Shown here: positions 23,821 to 34,610 of the stretch, piece after piece
Layout of the letters: every line of letters starts with the position of its first letter
Position numbering within the stretch: the stretch's first letter is position 1
Source of the DNA: Thamnaconus septentrionalis
Lineage: Eukaryota > Chordata > Actinopteri > Tetraodontiformes > Monacanthidae
DNA: 64,000 bases
NCBI GenBank assembly: GCA_009823395.1
Contig: CM020515.1
Location: 9,725,989-9,789,988, forward strand
Direction: 5' to 3'
Notes under the pieces: generated by a model
The model's database searches: none
Told to the model about the DNA's origin: nothing
The model's input: the letters and a program-made list of their open reading frames with translations, nothing else
Position numbers and translations under genes: made by a program

Positions 23821-24619
23821 TTTATGAACGTCCACATCCTTTCAAGAACACATCCTTTGAAAGAGACAGCCTACGGAGGACGCATCCTACGAAGGACTCA
23901 TCCTCCGAAGGACGCATCCTACGAAGGACGCATCCTACAAAACATGCATTCTATGAAGCACACATCCTATAAATGGCACATCCTTTCAAGGACACATCCT
24001 GTGAAAAAGAGACAGCCTACGAAGGACGTATCCTACGAAGGACTCATCCTCCGAAGGACGCATCCTTTGAAGGACGCATCCTATAAAGGATGCATCCTTC
24101 AAACGCTACATCCTATGAAGGACACATCCTATAAATGACACATCCTTTCAAGGACACATCCTTTGAAAGAGACAGCCTGCGAAGGACGCATCCTACGAAG
24201 GACTCATCCTCCGAAGGACGCATCCTACGAAGGACGCATCCTACAAAACATGCATTCTATGAAGCACACATCCTATAAATGGCACATTCTTTCAAGGACA
24301 CATCCTGTGAAAAAGAGACAGCCTACGAAGGAAGTATCCTACGAAGGACTCATCCTCCGAAGGATGCATCCTTTGAAGGACGCATCCCATAAAGGATGCA
24401 TCCTTCAAACGATAGATCCTATGAAGGACACATCCTATAAATGACACATACTTTCAAGGACACATCCTGTGAAACAGACAGCCTACGAAGGACGCATCCT
24501 ACGAAGAACTCAACCTCCGAAGGACACATCCTATGAAGGACGCATCCTGCGAAGGACGCATCCTGCATGAAGGACACATCCTTCGAAGGACGCATCCTAT
24601 GAAGGACACGCCCTACAAA
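23821..24619 (+). repeat. Terminal higher-order repeat block, alternating 146/160 bp spacing
   Basis: Here the spacer module itself is tandem. Its AGACAGCC landmark occurs at about 23863, 24009, 24169, 24315 and 24475, so spacings alternate 146, 160, 146, 160: a 306 bp dimer in about 2.5 copies. Steps are CGAAGGACGCATCCTACGAA, CGAAGGACTCATCCTCC and CATCCTATAAATG(G)CACAT. There is none of the indel noise seen just upstream. It ends in GGACACGCCCTAC and a short AAT run that leads into the next element. Confidence 0.85.
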
Positions 24620-24638
24620 AAATGCAATAATAATAATA

Positions 24639-24826
24639 ATTAAAGCTGCAAGCAGCGTTTGCGGGACAGAGCCGCCGACCCTCGATGACCCCCGACCTCT
24701 GCCGACACCTGGCAGGCCTTCGCTGTGGCTAAGTCCCGAATAAACATATGAAAAACAATCGAGTCTTCGCCTGGCGAAGACCTGCTCTGATGAGAGCAGG
24801 CCTTCGCTGTGGCTCAGTCCCGAAAA
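24639..24826 (+). mobile_element. Short right copy of the AGCTGCAAGCAGCG element with intact 3' end
   Basis: It opens ATTAAAGCTGCAAGCAGCG like the 5218 copy, with CGGGACAGAGCC and the CCCCCGACCTCTGCCGA segment. It then jumps to GGCCTTCGCTGTGGCTAAGT, AATAAACATATGAAAAAC and TCTTCGCCTGGCGAAGACC, and ends GGCTCAGTCCCG at 24811-24822. That last 12-mer is the exact reverse complement of CGGGACTGAGCC at 5244-5255, so the outermost ends of the 5.2-24.8 kb block are inverted repeats. GAAGACCTGCTCT-ATG-AGAGCAGGCCTTC also forms a local hairpin. The internal deletion makes this copy MITE-like. Confidence 0.65.
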
Positions 24827-26450
24827 ATACCTTAATCAGCCTGAAAAGCATCGAAACCAACATCCTATCATATAAGACACAGCTGTTGCAAGCAAAATCT
24901 CAAAAAGTCTGAAAATCAGAAAACTACAAAAAATAGTGTTGTTTTCTTTGGTGGAGGAGGGGGGACAAAAAATGTCCATAAAATTCTTTAATCGGCCCAA
25001 AACGCATCAAAACCATAGCTCTGTTTCATGCTATCATAGCTTCGCATGAAACAGAGCTCCATACATGGAATTGACAGCATTGATGTAGATCAATCCTGTT
25101 CAGATATCAGCTGTTGAGAAGGCTCTCAAGGCCTTGAAACAAGGTGGTGGTGACGACTTGCTCGACCATTTTTACCACAATGGGCTCTCATTTTCTACCG
25201 TCAAAGGAAGGGATGAAGACTGCCTGGGAAACAATGGCACACAAAGCAATTCCACAAACAAGAAAGCCCACAGGCAAAAGAGCGTCAAACTCTTGAAAAC
25301 AACTAAAGTGGTACTCTGTTAGAAAGACTGGAGGTCATCCTCCAGTGTTATGTTAAAAAATGCTGAGGAAACAAAGCAGAGAAATTCCTACGTTGAAAGA
25401 AGAGAAGGCCCATCGCTCATACCTGTGGAGAAACACTTGAATTGCCATCTACATACAGCTTTTATCCTGAATTCTGAATGCTCTGGAAAGAGCAAGAAAT
25501 TTCAACATGTCCAAAAATCTAGACCAAAAAAAAAAAAAAAATTCATGCTACACTGTTGCATTTTTTTCTGGGGTCAAAATCTTTTTTTTTAAGACAGCCC
25601 TAAACTTTTTGATAGTTAGCATTAAAAATACAGAAAAGATTGCAAAATCCCAACAAGTCCAAAAATGAGAAAAAACAACATACGTTAGTTTTTGTTTTTT
25701 TCTGGGGGCCAAAAAAATAAAAAGCCCTTCGCAGCCTAGCTAAACCATGCTAAAAACGTTTAAAGTAGGTTAACAGAAAGAAGTCATTTCTGATACACTG
25801 TTTAATTCAACTTTTCAGGAATTTACATTGAATTCTCTTAAGGAAACTTTAAACAGGTGCTTTATTTAAAAAGGCATTTGTTTGCCGTTTTCCTGCTTGC
25901 AAGAAACACACTGTTTAGGGAAAACTAACTTGAAAAGTGTTAAAGTAAACATCAAATTTCCAATGAGTTTTAAATACTGTAAGTTCTTTGATATGTTGGA
26001 ACTTATTCACCAAGAATGACTTAATGAGTTATTTTAAGGTCCTTATGACAACCTTCCTCTCTTCTGGAATCACCCCAAATTTTGAATGAAGCCAATTCAA
26101 GCATTAACGCAGTTGTTACACTGCAGATTTACACACGAGGATTTTAAATTTTTGTCTGTCATAATCTTTAGTGTGAAATACTGTCTATTGGTGTCAAAAT
26201 TTGAGTGTTACACTTGACTTTAAGCTGTGATTTCCAAATGAAGTTTCTTTGGAAACTTCTTTGGAGTTTCCAAAGAAGACACTGCAGTACTATCAAGCCT
26301 TCCACTCTTGTTGAAAAAGGACAACCACATCAACAAAACGAGTCTCTAAACAAACGGCAGCTCATGGAGCTTTTTCTGGACATCACATAGAATCCATTTA
26401 ATGAAAAAGGTCAAATAAAATACAGAAAGGTGATTTCAAAATATTCTAAT
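24827..26450. other. Intergenic region, no supported gene
   Basis: AT-rich sequence with several short reading frames that show no recognisable domain (for example 25134-25322 and 25350-25592). A perfect 15 bp inverted repeat lies at 25017-25031/25044-25058, and a 10 bp one at 26256-26265/26269-26278. It is probably intergenic plus old repeat debris. Confidence 0.5.
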
Positions 26451-26950
26451 GTTTAATGAAAGGGTGGTGTACTGATCAGCAAGAAAAGGGTACAGTAAAA
26501 CTATGAGGGAAAGGGTCAAGGAGGTCGGTTCGCAAAAAGAAAAACGAAAAAAAAAAAGGTGTCTGTCCGTTTTGACTTCAATGTATTTTTTTCCGGTGCG
26601 GCAGAACAGCTGTCGCACCGCTGAGCACTCTGCTTATCGAGAACACACGTAGGGCCACAGAGGAAGGGCAGCCGGGGGGGGGGGGACTACAGACATAGGT
26701 GCGTGGTCTTCGTCACAGAGGTAAAGGAAATACAAGGTAAAACACATTTCCTTCAAGTTTAACTATATCCCTCTGATCAAAGTTCAAAATGGAAGCACAC
26801 ACCACATCTGTGGGGAGGCTGAATGCTGGACCTGATCGACACTGCCACTTGCTTTACTTTTTCTTTTCGGTTTTTTTTTTTTTATTATGTTTTTACATAG
26901 GTTTTTGTTTTCTCGTTTGCTTGCTTCCGTCGACTCTCTTCAGAATGCGC
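26451..26950 (-). other. tmem11: tmem11 3'UTR (extent uncertain)
   Basis: Sequence after the tmem11 stop on the minus strand. Reading that strand, AATAAA falls at 26881-26886, only about 70 nt after the stop, and ATTAAA-type signals lie near 26450. A G run of about 12 occupies 26674-26685. Which signal is used cannot be told from sequence. Confidence 0.35.
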
Positions 26951-28533
26951 TCATACCACGTATAGTTCGTAGATCTTCTTGGCGCAGTAGGCCAGGGCGG
27001 CCAGTGCTATCGTATTGTGGAGTCTCTTTCTGTAGACGTCATCCCGGCGCACCAACACCACGGGCGTCGAGGAGGTGAGCGTGTGCAGGGGCAGCCGCGA
27101 GAGTTTTTGGCTGTCGTATTCCACCTGGTACTTGCAGCAGGGGTCGAACTGCCACGAGATCCCGTAGAGGGCAGCGCAGGCCACGCTGAGGGCGCCGGCG
27201 GGCAACGCCACGTAGCGGGAGAACTCGGGGGGCAGCGAAAGTGGCGTCAGGAGGCAAGCGGTGCCGGACAGCACGGCCGACTTGTGCAGGCAGTTGCCCA
27301 CGGTAATCCATCGGGCCGTCTCGTCTCCGATGCGCGTGGGCTCGATGACGATGTACTTGTACTGGGCCTCCAGCGCCTGCTCCAGCTCGTACTCAAACTG
27401 ATCCTGCGCATTCTCGCCGTTGTAGATTTCGTGCACAATGTAGCAGTCTGTCGCTGCCATCACTGCCCTGTGCAAAATGAAGACGCAGAGGGAGGCTGAT
27501 AAGACAAACTGAACATGGAGAGTTACAAACGGCTTTTGTTATCTTGTTTTAATAGAAAATATGAGTGACAAATATACAGCATTCCTGGACAGACTTTAAT
27601 AATGTCCTGAGTAACCTAGAATGAATTAATTTTACCATATTGTTCTCTTTATTCAACTTTGTATTTACTTAAGTAGTCACTGTAGCCAGCAATGACACCA
27701 AATGTATGCCTGATGATTAATTCCAACCATCCAAGTTTTGTTTTTTTTGTTTTTTTTAACTGAATGACTAGGTTTTTATTTTCTTTTATGAATGTTTTTT
27801 TTTTGTAACTATTTCCATGACCAACGAGGTATGGTCGGAGTCAACCCTCTTGAGGCCTTACAGGACATGATGTCGAGCAAACCTTTGACTGCTAAATGAA
27901 CAGCGGTAACATACTTCTCCATGCTTAAAACAAGGGTAAAGGCCAAGGTGCTTAAAAAACTTCGCAACAAATGGAACGCAAGGGCAGTCTTTGCAAATGT
28001 TCGAATCAGAGACACGGTGTACCTGGAAGACGGGTCAATAGCACTGGCTAACAGGCTAGAAAGTTAGAGGACTGTCCGGCTAAGTTGAGGACCATTTGAC
28101 TTGCAGAACAGGTCGACAAACAAAGCGGGAGCAAACGGCTGGCTCGGCCACAAACGTGTAACTTCCACGCTGTGGCATCATCATGTATCGGTGGCAAGCA
28201 CCCGCCGCGAAATCAAACTTTTCTCCACCGCTGGCCGTTTCGTGTGAAATCACCAAAACATCACATGAGCAGCGAGTTTGTTTCCTGGCTAGCGTTAGCT
28301 CACTGTCCACGTTAGCCTGCTAGCGTTAGCTAGGTATGACATCAAAAATATGGCTTGTCATGACGATATTACACTTAAAATCCAAAGCGGCGTGGATGTT
28401 TAGGGTGCAGTCAATGGTGACGTCCAACAAGCAACGCCTCAAAGTTTTACATTTCCATTAAACGGCAAAGACGTGAAGTAACTGACCTCTCCCTGCTTAC
28501 TGGGACACCGCGCCTCCTTCCCAGCGACGCCAT
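26951..28533 (-). CDS. tmem11: tmem11, mitochondrial inner-membrane protein 11
   Basis: TMEM11 is a small inner-mitochondrial-membrane protein tied to mitochondrial shape and to the MICOS cristae-junction complex. There are two coding exons on the minus strand: 28533-28487 and 27467-26951 (TGA 26953-26951). The donor after AGGGAGAG is GTCAGT, the acceptor is TTTTGCACAG, and the split codon is AG|G, giving 187 aa against about 192 in human. The N-terminus reads MASLGRRRGVPVSRERAVM and leads into the family core ATDCYIVHEIYNGENAQDQF, then YKYIVIEPTRIGDETARWIT. Two hydrophobic segments sit around SAVLSGTACLLTPLSL and YVALPAGALSVACAALYGIS. The C-terminus is KLSRLPLHTLTSSTPVVLV to IALAALAYCAKKIYELYVV. 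An ATG just inside the intron (at 27475) could mislead predictors into a single-exon start. I prefer the two-exon model because exon 1 matches the family's basic N-terminus in frame. Confidence 0.95.
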
Positions 28534-29660
28534 GTTGGAGAAACAACCGTGATTCCAAATGACGTTGGACAACACCCGCGCTTCTGGGTAATGTAGTAGC
28601 TCCGAAGACCAGTGATCGTCCATTTGGGTGGGACATCAAACTACAACTCCCAAGATTCCATATTTACGAAGTATGAACCTCGACGTATTCCAAAATATCT
28701 CTCGTCTCTTCAAAGTTTTGAGAGGTCATGTCATTTTTGAATATGCATTTTAAGGAAAGAAATGTGATGCACGCCACTTCAAAACTGAGTATTCAATTAA
28801 TAAACAAATATTAAATATTAAATTTACATTTTTAATTAATCCACCAGCAGTATCCAATATGTCATAATGCACGTATTTAATTTCGCGTTGTGCTTAAACT
28901 TGTGTTTGTAGTCTCTGGTATTTACGAATAATTTGCCCTCACATGGCTTGAAGTCCTCGTAAATTAAAGCTGGCCGGCCAGTCCAGGGCTCAGGCCAGAC
29001 CTGAGGCAGCTCTTAGGGTGCAAAGTGACGATTACGTTCAGGAATGTGAATAAGCAGAAGAGCCGCAAATGCCTCGCATGTCACAACAATGTCGTTTTGA
29101 AGATAAAAAGGTGATAGAGGTGTCGTTAGCCTAAACAGCTCACTTTGGACGTGTGTGTGTGTTAAGTAAATGCACACTCTGTCTACAATGCTTTTAAGAA
29201 TGTGCCAAAATCACACCACAGTCCATGCAGACATCTACTATTTCATATTCTTGTAGCTCTTTTCTTTTTATGGGTGGGGGTGCTCTTTCTGAAAATAATA
29301 CATTCATTTTGCCAAAATAAGGCACACAAATCATCAAAGGCAGGCTGTGAGATGCAGGAAATACAAATAAGAATAAAAAGACATTTTGGATCCCTGTCCC
29401 AAATTTGATTAATTTGATGAGCCATGACTATCAATATTAATTTGACTTTGTAACAATGCATCCCAAACATAGTGAAATATATGGAAAATAAGTTGTAGCC
29501 GTTTTTACATAGGCGGTGGTTAGAAAAAATAAAATGTATTCTTTCACAGATCTTCATGAAGAAAAACATACATAAGTAAAAAATATATTTGTGGTAACTA
29601 CTTTTGCACCTTCCTCTCCTGTATTCTTACACACACACATACACAGACTTGGGAATGATT
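28534..29660. other. tmem11 upstream region and natd1 downstream flank
   Basis: It includes the tmem11 5'UTR and promoter side, with GCTAGC/GTTAGC-rich and CpG-bearing text around 28280-28560. AT-rich intergenic sequence follows. No coding region or RNA gene is seen. A TG run lies near 29151-29162. Confidence 0.4.
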
Positions 29661-31038
29661 TTATGAGCACTTTATTGATAGACAAGAACAGGGAGAAAAA
29701 AAGGTCACAAGAAAAAAACCTGGTAACAAGGATCGGCACATTTCAAACATCCACATGCTCAAAACTACCTCTCATATAAACATAAACACTCAAAAGAACA
29801 AAATGACAGTTCGACCTATGGTTTCGTGATTCGAAAACAAACGTTTTTAAAGCAGTAACAGTGCGCCGAAAGCGAGTGTAGCCATACTCCTCTCCATACT
29901 TACGATTGTCATCAGCAGAGGCTTCAGAAGACTCAAAAATGGAAATCGCATTTTATTTTTTTAAACATTTTTATGAGTTAAACTTTTCCTGGATTTTGAC
30001 ATTGTCCTACTCCGGTGTCATTTTCCTGAAGACAGAACAACGTACAGTGGACACTACAGAAGGTCAATTCCCTGAACAATAACAGTGTGGTCTTAGAGAT
30101 GCTGGTTTGAATATCATTATATTTAGCATACCCACACTAAGGCTGCGTAGCACAAAGCGTCAGTTGCAACCAAATCAAGTCTCTGTGGCATTCAACACAG
30201 AAAGCGGAGTGGATTTATCTTGGTGCTTGTCCTGGATTTAACCTCCAGAGGCGCAAATGCTCATTGTGTTCTTTGGTTCACAAGTTACAACATGACTGAT
30301 GATTTCATACCTCCCATTGTATTGGAAAGAACAATGGAGCAACCCTATAGGTTCAGAATGACAATATTGGTACATGTCATCTAGAAATAACTAATTATAT
30401 TTTCTAAAAGTTACTCCCTACCCACCTACCCGCCTATTGCCTATACATAGAAAAAAAATGAGTGAATTTAGTCATGACAATCTACTAAAATTAGCACTTT
30501 TAACTCTAGAATGACAATTGCTTCAGAAAGAAGTGGAAGGCAATTTAAAAAACAAAGTCAGTAAATATCAAAAGATTGCAACCATTAAAAAAAAGCAAAA
30601 AAAAAGTCATCATACGTGGACTGCTATGGATACAGAGGCCTGAGTTGGTCTTCCTCTACTGCTGCTTGCAACGGCAGTGTCCAAAGAAAAACAGGAAACT
30701 TGACTCACATCTGCTTTCATGGCAGCCTTCACCTCCAGTCAGTGAGAGAAAATGCATCTTGGAGGTTTTTGACGGAGGTAAAAGGCTGCCGCTTTGGTTA
30801 AATCTACTCATGGTGATGCGCTGATACACAGTTTCTGAGTCCTTTTTCTCCACAGAGTACAGACTTGACTGACTTGTTGACCCAACACTCGTCTTACAGA
30901 GGTCTCTGCCGTGGGATGAGTCATCCCCGGAGTTCACTTGAGGCAGAGTTCAACAATCCCTGGAAGTTCCTTTTGTTGCGCCGCGACACCAACGTGCGCT
31001 GCAACGCACTCTCTTCTCCCACGGAGCGCCATGTTTGC
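29660..31038 (-). other. natd1: natd1 3'UTR (inferred)
   Basis: On the minus strand the first strong AATAAA after the natd1 stop is at 29676-29671, which would give a long 3'UTR of about 1.37 kb. A C/CCA-rich microsatellite is not part of it: that run (about 31211-31235) lies in the last intron. Confidence 0.4.
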
Positions 31039-32437
31039 TCATTGAGAAATATGCTCCAAGTACTGAGGCTGAGGATTCTCTTTAACATATTTCTGAATGT
31101 ACCAGCAGGTCAAATGAGCTTTCAGGTCCTCTTCCACCACAAAATCCATGGCTGCCTACCATCAGACAAGCATGGATTCATTTCTTAAAGAATGACACTA
31201 ATGGCAATATAGCCCCCCCCCCCACCACCACCACCACAGACACACACTTCATTTCAAGATTTTTGCCTTCTAGTTGCTATTCAAAAGTTAGATGGTCAAA
31301 TATACTAACACAAGTTGTATAAAAATGTTCCAGATAAAATGACGACAACATTCAATTGCATAATAGAGATAATCTTTTACAACCGGGCTTTTAAATAAAC
31401 AAGGAAACACTGTGTGAAAATTTTTTTTTTACCTTTGCCAGGTGCTTGGCTATTCCTCTCCCTCTGTAGGCATCGGGAACTTCGGTGTGCTGTAAATCCA
31501 CCAGCTTCTTCCCAATGTACTCGTACAGAAGGACCGCCCGATCATGAGACCCTGAAGACAGAGAGGCCGACTTGTTGTTTCGACAAGTTTGTTTTCAACC
31601 ACCTGTTCTGTTCCAACACTTGACAATGCAACAATAGCCTGTTCTCAAGCACCAAAACAGAACAAGACAAGAATCGCAACAAGATAAGTGACTGATAGTA
31701 AAAGCTCAATATTTAAAATGGGAGTACAAGATGTTTGGCAAGTAGTTGAAGATCTAAATGCAGCACAATGGCTGTTCTACATGACACAGGAGGCCCTACA
31801 ACCCCATGTGATGTGGTGTGGCTGCTAATGTTGTTATAATATTGCCCGATAAGAAGAAAATGTGTCATTAACACAGCAGTACGATTTCTTAATTGGCTAA
31901 AAAACTACAAAATAGTATGGTCCCTGAGTCCAAAGTACTTATGAGAGTACTTTTATATGGGCACTTGTAACTTGGCAGGTTAAGCAAGTTATTAACAAAA
32001 AAAATACTAACAACAAAGAACACATGCACTTTGTGATGAGCTGTTCAAATGTGGGCCTCCCACAGTGTTCTCGTTGTGCAAATAAAGAGCTAGGGAAGCA
32101 AGGAGAGGGGTGTCGACTCGACTGACTCGACTGAGCTTACAAAAAGACGTCATAAAATGCACACGCTGGACGTGTCAGTTGACGGAAATCAAAGTAAATA
32201 CGCCTCTTGGTCTGGAATGGCAACTGGATTTGACAAACAAGGGACGACGACGTTCCTGGCAGCCCCCTAAAAAGCAGCTGCACCAACAGGCGAGCGAGCT
32301 AGCATTAGCCCGGCTAGCACGCCACTCTCCCACGTACCGTTCAGCCTGATAACAAACTGCCGACCCTTTTTGTCGTGCTCCACGTGAATCTGAGAGTCGC
32401 TCGCATCGAAGGCGTTGGCCTGTGCCGCCTGCGCCAT
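31039..32437 (-). CDS. natd1: natd1, N-acetyltransferase domain-containing protein 1
   Basis: A small GNAT-like protein (Gtlf3b family) with a minimal acetyl-CoA-binding fold; its substrate is not established. There are three minus-strand exons: 32437-32338, 31551-31433 and 31155-31039 (TGA 31041-31039). Junctions are AACG|GTACGT, CTTCAG|GG, GCAAAG|GTAAAA and GGTAG|GCAGCC. The model gives 111 aa against 113 in human. Segments seen: [20 protein letters not shown], then [40 protein letters not shown], and the Q/RxxGxG/A-type acetyl-CoA loop [12 protein letters not shown]. The C-terminus is [20 protein letters not shown] then [14 protein letters not shown]. It shares a divergent 5' region with the mprip-like gene. 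The order tmem11-natd1 on one strand matches human 17p11.2. Confidence 0.95.
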
Positions 32438-33369
32438 CGCAGCCCCCCTCGCAGCAGTTCGCGACGGTCGCCGTGCTACTCGGGTGCTAGGCTAGCCAGA
32501 AATGGCTTCATGAAGCGATGCGCGTCAAAAGCAAAACACTCCATCCGACAAAATCAGCTGTGAGGTCATGTGACGACCAGCCAATCACCGGGGTGGTTGT
32601 CAGAGTCGGGGTTGGGGGTGTTTGGGAAGAAGGGACAAAAAAAAACAAGTCAAATATTCACATTCCCTACGCTGCTTTTCACACATCGTCTAAACGATGC
32701 CCCAACGTGTTTTTAATTAGCAACAAGTAATTTATATAAATTAATTTATTCAATATAAAAATGTAATTATTTATGTTATAAAAGAAGGAAGAAAAATTGT
32801 GAAAACCAGTTAATGTATTTTCTGACTACAACAACAAAAAAACAAAATAAAAACAAAAACATATTAAAAACATAATCATTTTTGGAAATGTATTAAAAAT
32901 AAATTTTCCCCAAATAAAAAGGGGTTTTACTTTGTGCCACTACACAGAACAAATGCTTTGCCCCCACTGACGTTACCTATTTTTCTCCTGTGTATAAATC
33001 GTTGACATCTTGGAGGTTGGTGACATTTAAAGTGCTCTTTTAAATGTGAATGCATACTCTGAATTGCACTATGGAACAGAATACCTGATTAATTGGTTCC
33101 AAAACAAAGAAAAATTTCTATTTTCAGAAAGATCACCAACATATAAACAATGATCAACCTTTCATTTTGACACTGCTGATGTTGCTGTGTACTCGCATCT
33201 CTCAACTAATTAGGTAAACATAAGACGTATATGTAGACAGTGTTGACTGACACATCCAGATCGCCGAAATGACAGAGTAGTAATCCTGTTAAGCCACTGG
33301 CCTAATCCTAATGGGGTTTGTCAACTCTGTATGGGATTGTGAGCGTGTGCTTGTGCATGCGTGCATGCG

Positions 33370-33403
<34 letters not shown>

Positions 33404-33521
33404 GAAGTGTTTGTGACTTGCACCTTCTGCTTTTTGCCACAGTGAGAGGGACAGTACACTTCTTCAACACTCAATTAGTTCTTAGGTTTATAACTGTTTT
33501 TTGTTTTTATAAGTTGTGAAA
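32438..33521. promoter_or_regulatory. Divergent promoter region between natd1 and mprip-like
   Basis: About 1.08 kb separates the two start codons, which point away from each other. The natd1-proximal part (about 32240-32600) is CpG-bearing and GC-richer than the surroundings, as expected of a housekeeping promoter. The rest is AT-rich, with a TG microsatellite at 33372-33402. No TATA box can be assigned with confidence. Promoter function is inferred from geometry and composition only. Confidence 0.45.
33372..33402. repeat. (TG)n microsatellite
   Basis: An uninterrupted TG dinucleotide run of about 15 units, 120 bp upstream of the mprip-like start codon. Confidence 0.9.
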
Positions 33522-34578
33522 ATGATGTCCAGGGCACCAAGGTAAGTGGGTCTAATGCTGTATTTTTTAGTTTTCTTTCTTTTTTTCAAATAGAATAAAA
33601 AAAAAACAACAACAACAATATTTGAAGTGAGTTGCTAACACCATATTGTGGAAGAAACCTCAGCAGTCTCTTCTTGCATTTGAAATTTAACATTTCTCTA
33701 TAGGGCAATACTGTTCACTGTTTCACAGTGTGCTGTTTTTTAAGTCATCATTTTATCATCTGTACATTTTTATTTCTAAGCTATGTTTTGGCATTTCAAA
33801 GACAAATATAAGCACTTACTTGGATAACAATGCCAGAGATGCACAAGCAACATGCTGATGTATTTCAATCTTTTCTTCACTAGATGGCCAGAGACACTGA
33901 GTGATACAAAAAATAACAAACCCTCACAAAAGAAAGGAGCAAAGGTATGTGGCACATGCACCCACTCAAACAAATTGTACAACAGCTCCAGTGGTTCCTT
34001 TTAATGTTTAGTTGTTTTTTATTTTATTTTATAGATACTGTTTCAAACTCACTTGCCTGTGAAACTGGACTTTCTTTATTTAATTATCTCAGGTTCCTAC
34101 ACTAGGTTTTGAGATTACAACTCAATAATAGTTTTGGCTTCTGCTAGTTCCCTGTTTTTAAAGTTCAATGGTTGTTTATTTTTATTTGTTTTTCTTAAGA
34201 ATTACTGTACAGCGACTAGAATTATTTAGTATTAAGTACAGTAGTACCTAAAGTAAATTAATACTACTAATGATAATAATATTCAAAACAGGAAATGCTT
34301 CCTATGTTTTAAATATTACAGGCTTTTATTTTTAATAAATGGAAAAGTAGTGATTTTTTTTCTGTGCATTTCTGTGTTTTGCGCAGCTATTAACGGTTGG
34401 TGATAATGTCAGCGTGGTTAAATCCTGTGTGAGTTGCTTAATCAGGACATTGGGGGCCTCGCCGATTGATTTCTTGTGGCCAGGATGTAAATTGATTGCC
34501 TCTGCGGTTCGCAACGTTGCATCCTGACATACACAAGGCTGGTCCTGATGGCTTTCCAGTGCTCAAGTGTAATTAAGT

Positions 34579-34610
<32 letters not shown>

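Larger units (their letters stand above)
6471..24619. repeat. 18 kb GGAAGGA(C/T)GCAT minisatellite array
   Basis: About 18.1 kb built almost wholly from two related units that share the start GGAAGGA(C/T)GCAT: a 13-mer (GGAAGGACGCATA or ...GCAAA) and a 20-mer (GGAAGGACGCATCCTACAAA, also with TTC for TAC). Together they make a 33 bp dimer. The purine-rich strand reads 5'-3' in 6471-13250, the complement reads in 13251 to about 23600, and purine orientation returns to the end. A non-tandem spacer module interrupts it several times. The 33 bp period is 11 codons, so long stop-free frames appear on both strands with repeats such as RPSYASFLCRM and GCILPMRPSFV. I treat these as by-products. No unit family known to me matches. 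Confidence 0.95.

Noticed and set aside
6324..24444. Dozens of long repetitive reading frames (for example 311 aa, 291 aa, 247 aa) as protein-coding genes
   Set aside because: They follow from a 33 bp (11-codon) period without stops. They occur on both strands and in several frames, start and stop at unit variants, and have no splice or promoter context.
6471..24619. CRISPR array
   Set aside because: This is a vertebrate nuclear region. The units are contiguous and degenerate, with no unique spacers and no cas genes.
6471..24619. Telomere-like or centromeric alpha-type satellite
   Set aside because: There is no TTAGGG repeat and no ~170-190 bp monomer. The unit is GGAAGGAYGCAT and the array lies between single-copy genes.
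25134..25592. Two short plus-strand frames between the array and tmem11 as small genes
   Set aside because: No domain, no splice support and no recognisable homology; the second frame ends in a poly-Lys run from an A tract.
26951..27475. Single-exon tmem11 start at 27475
   Set aside because: That ATG lies in the intron before the acceptor CACAG. The two-exon model restores the conserved basic N-terminus in frame.
27809..28015. Minus-strand 68-codon frame in the tmem11 intron
   Set aside because: It lies wholly within the intron, matches nothing I recognise, and is not needed for the 187 aa tmem11 model.
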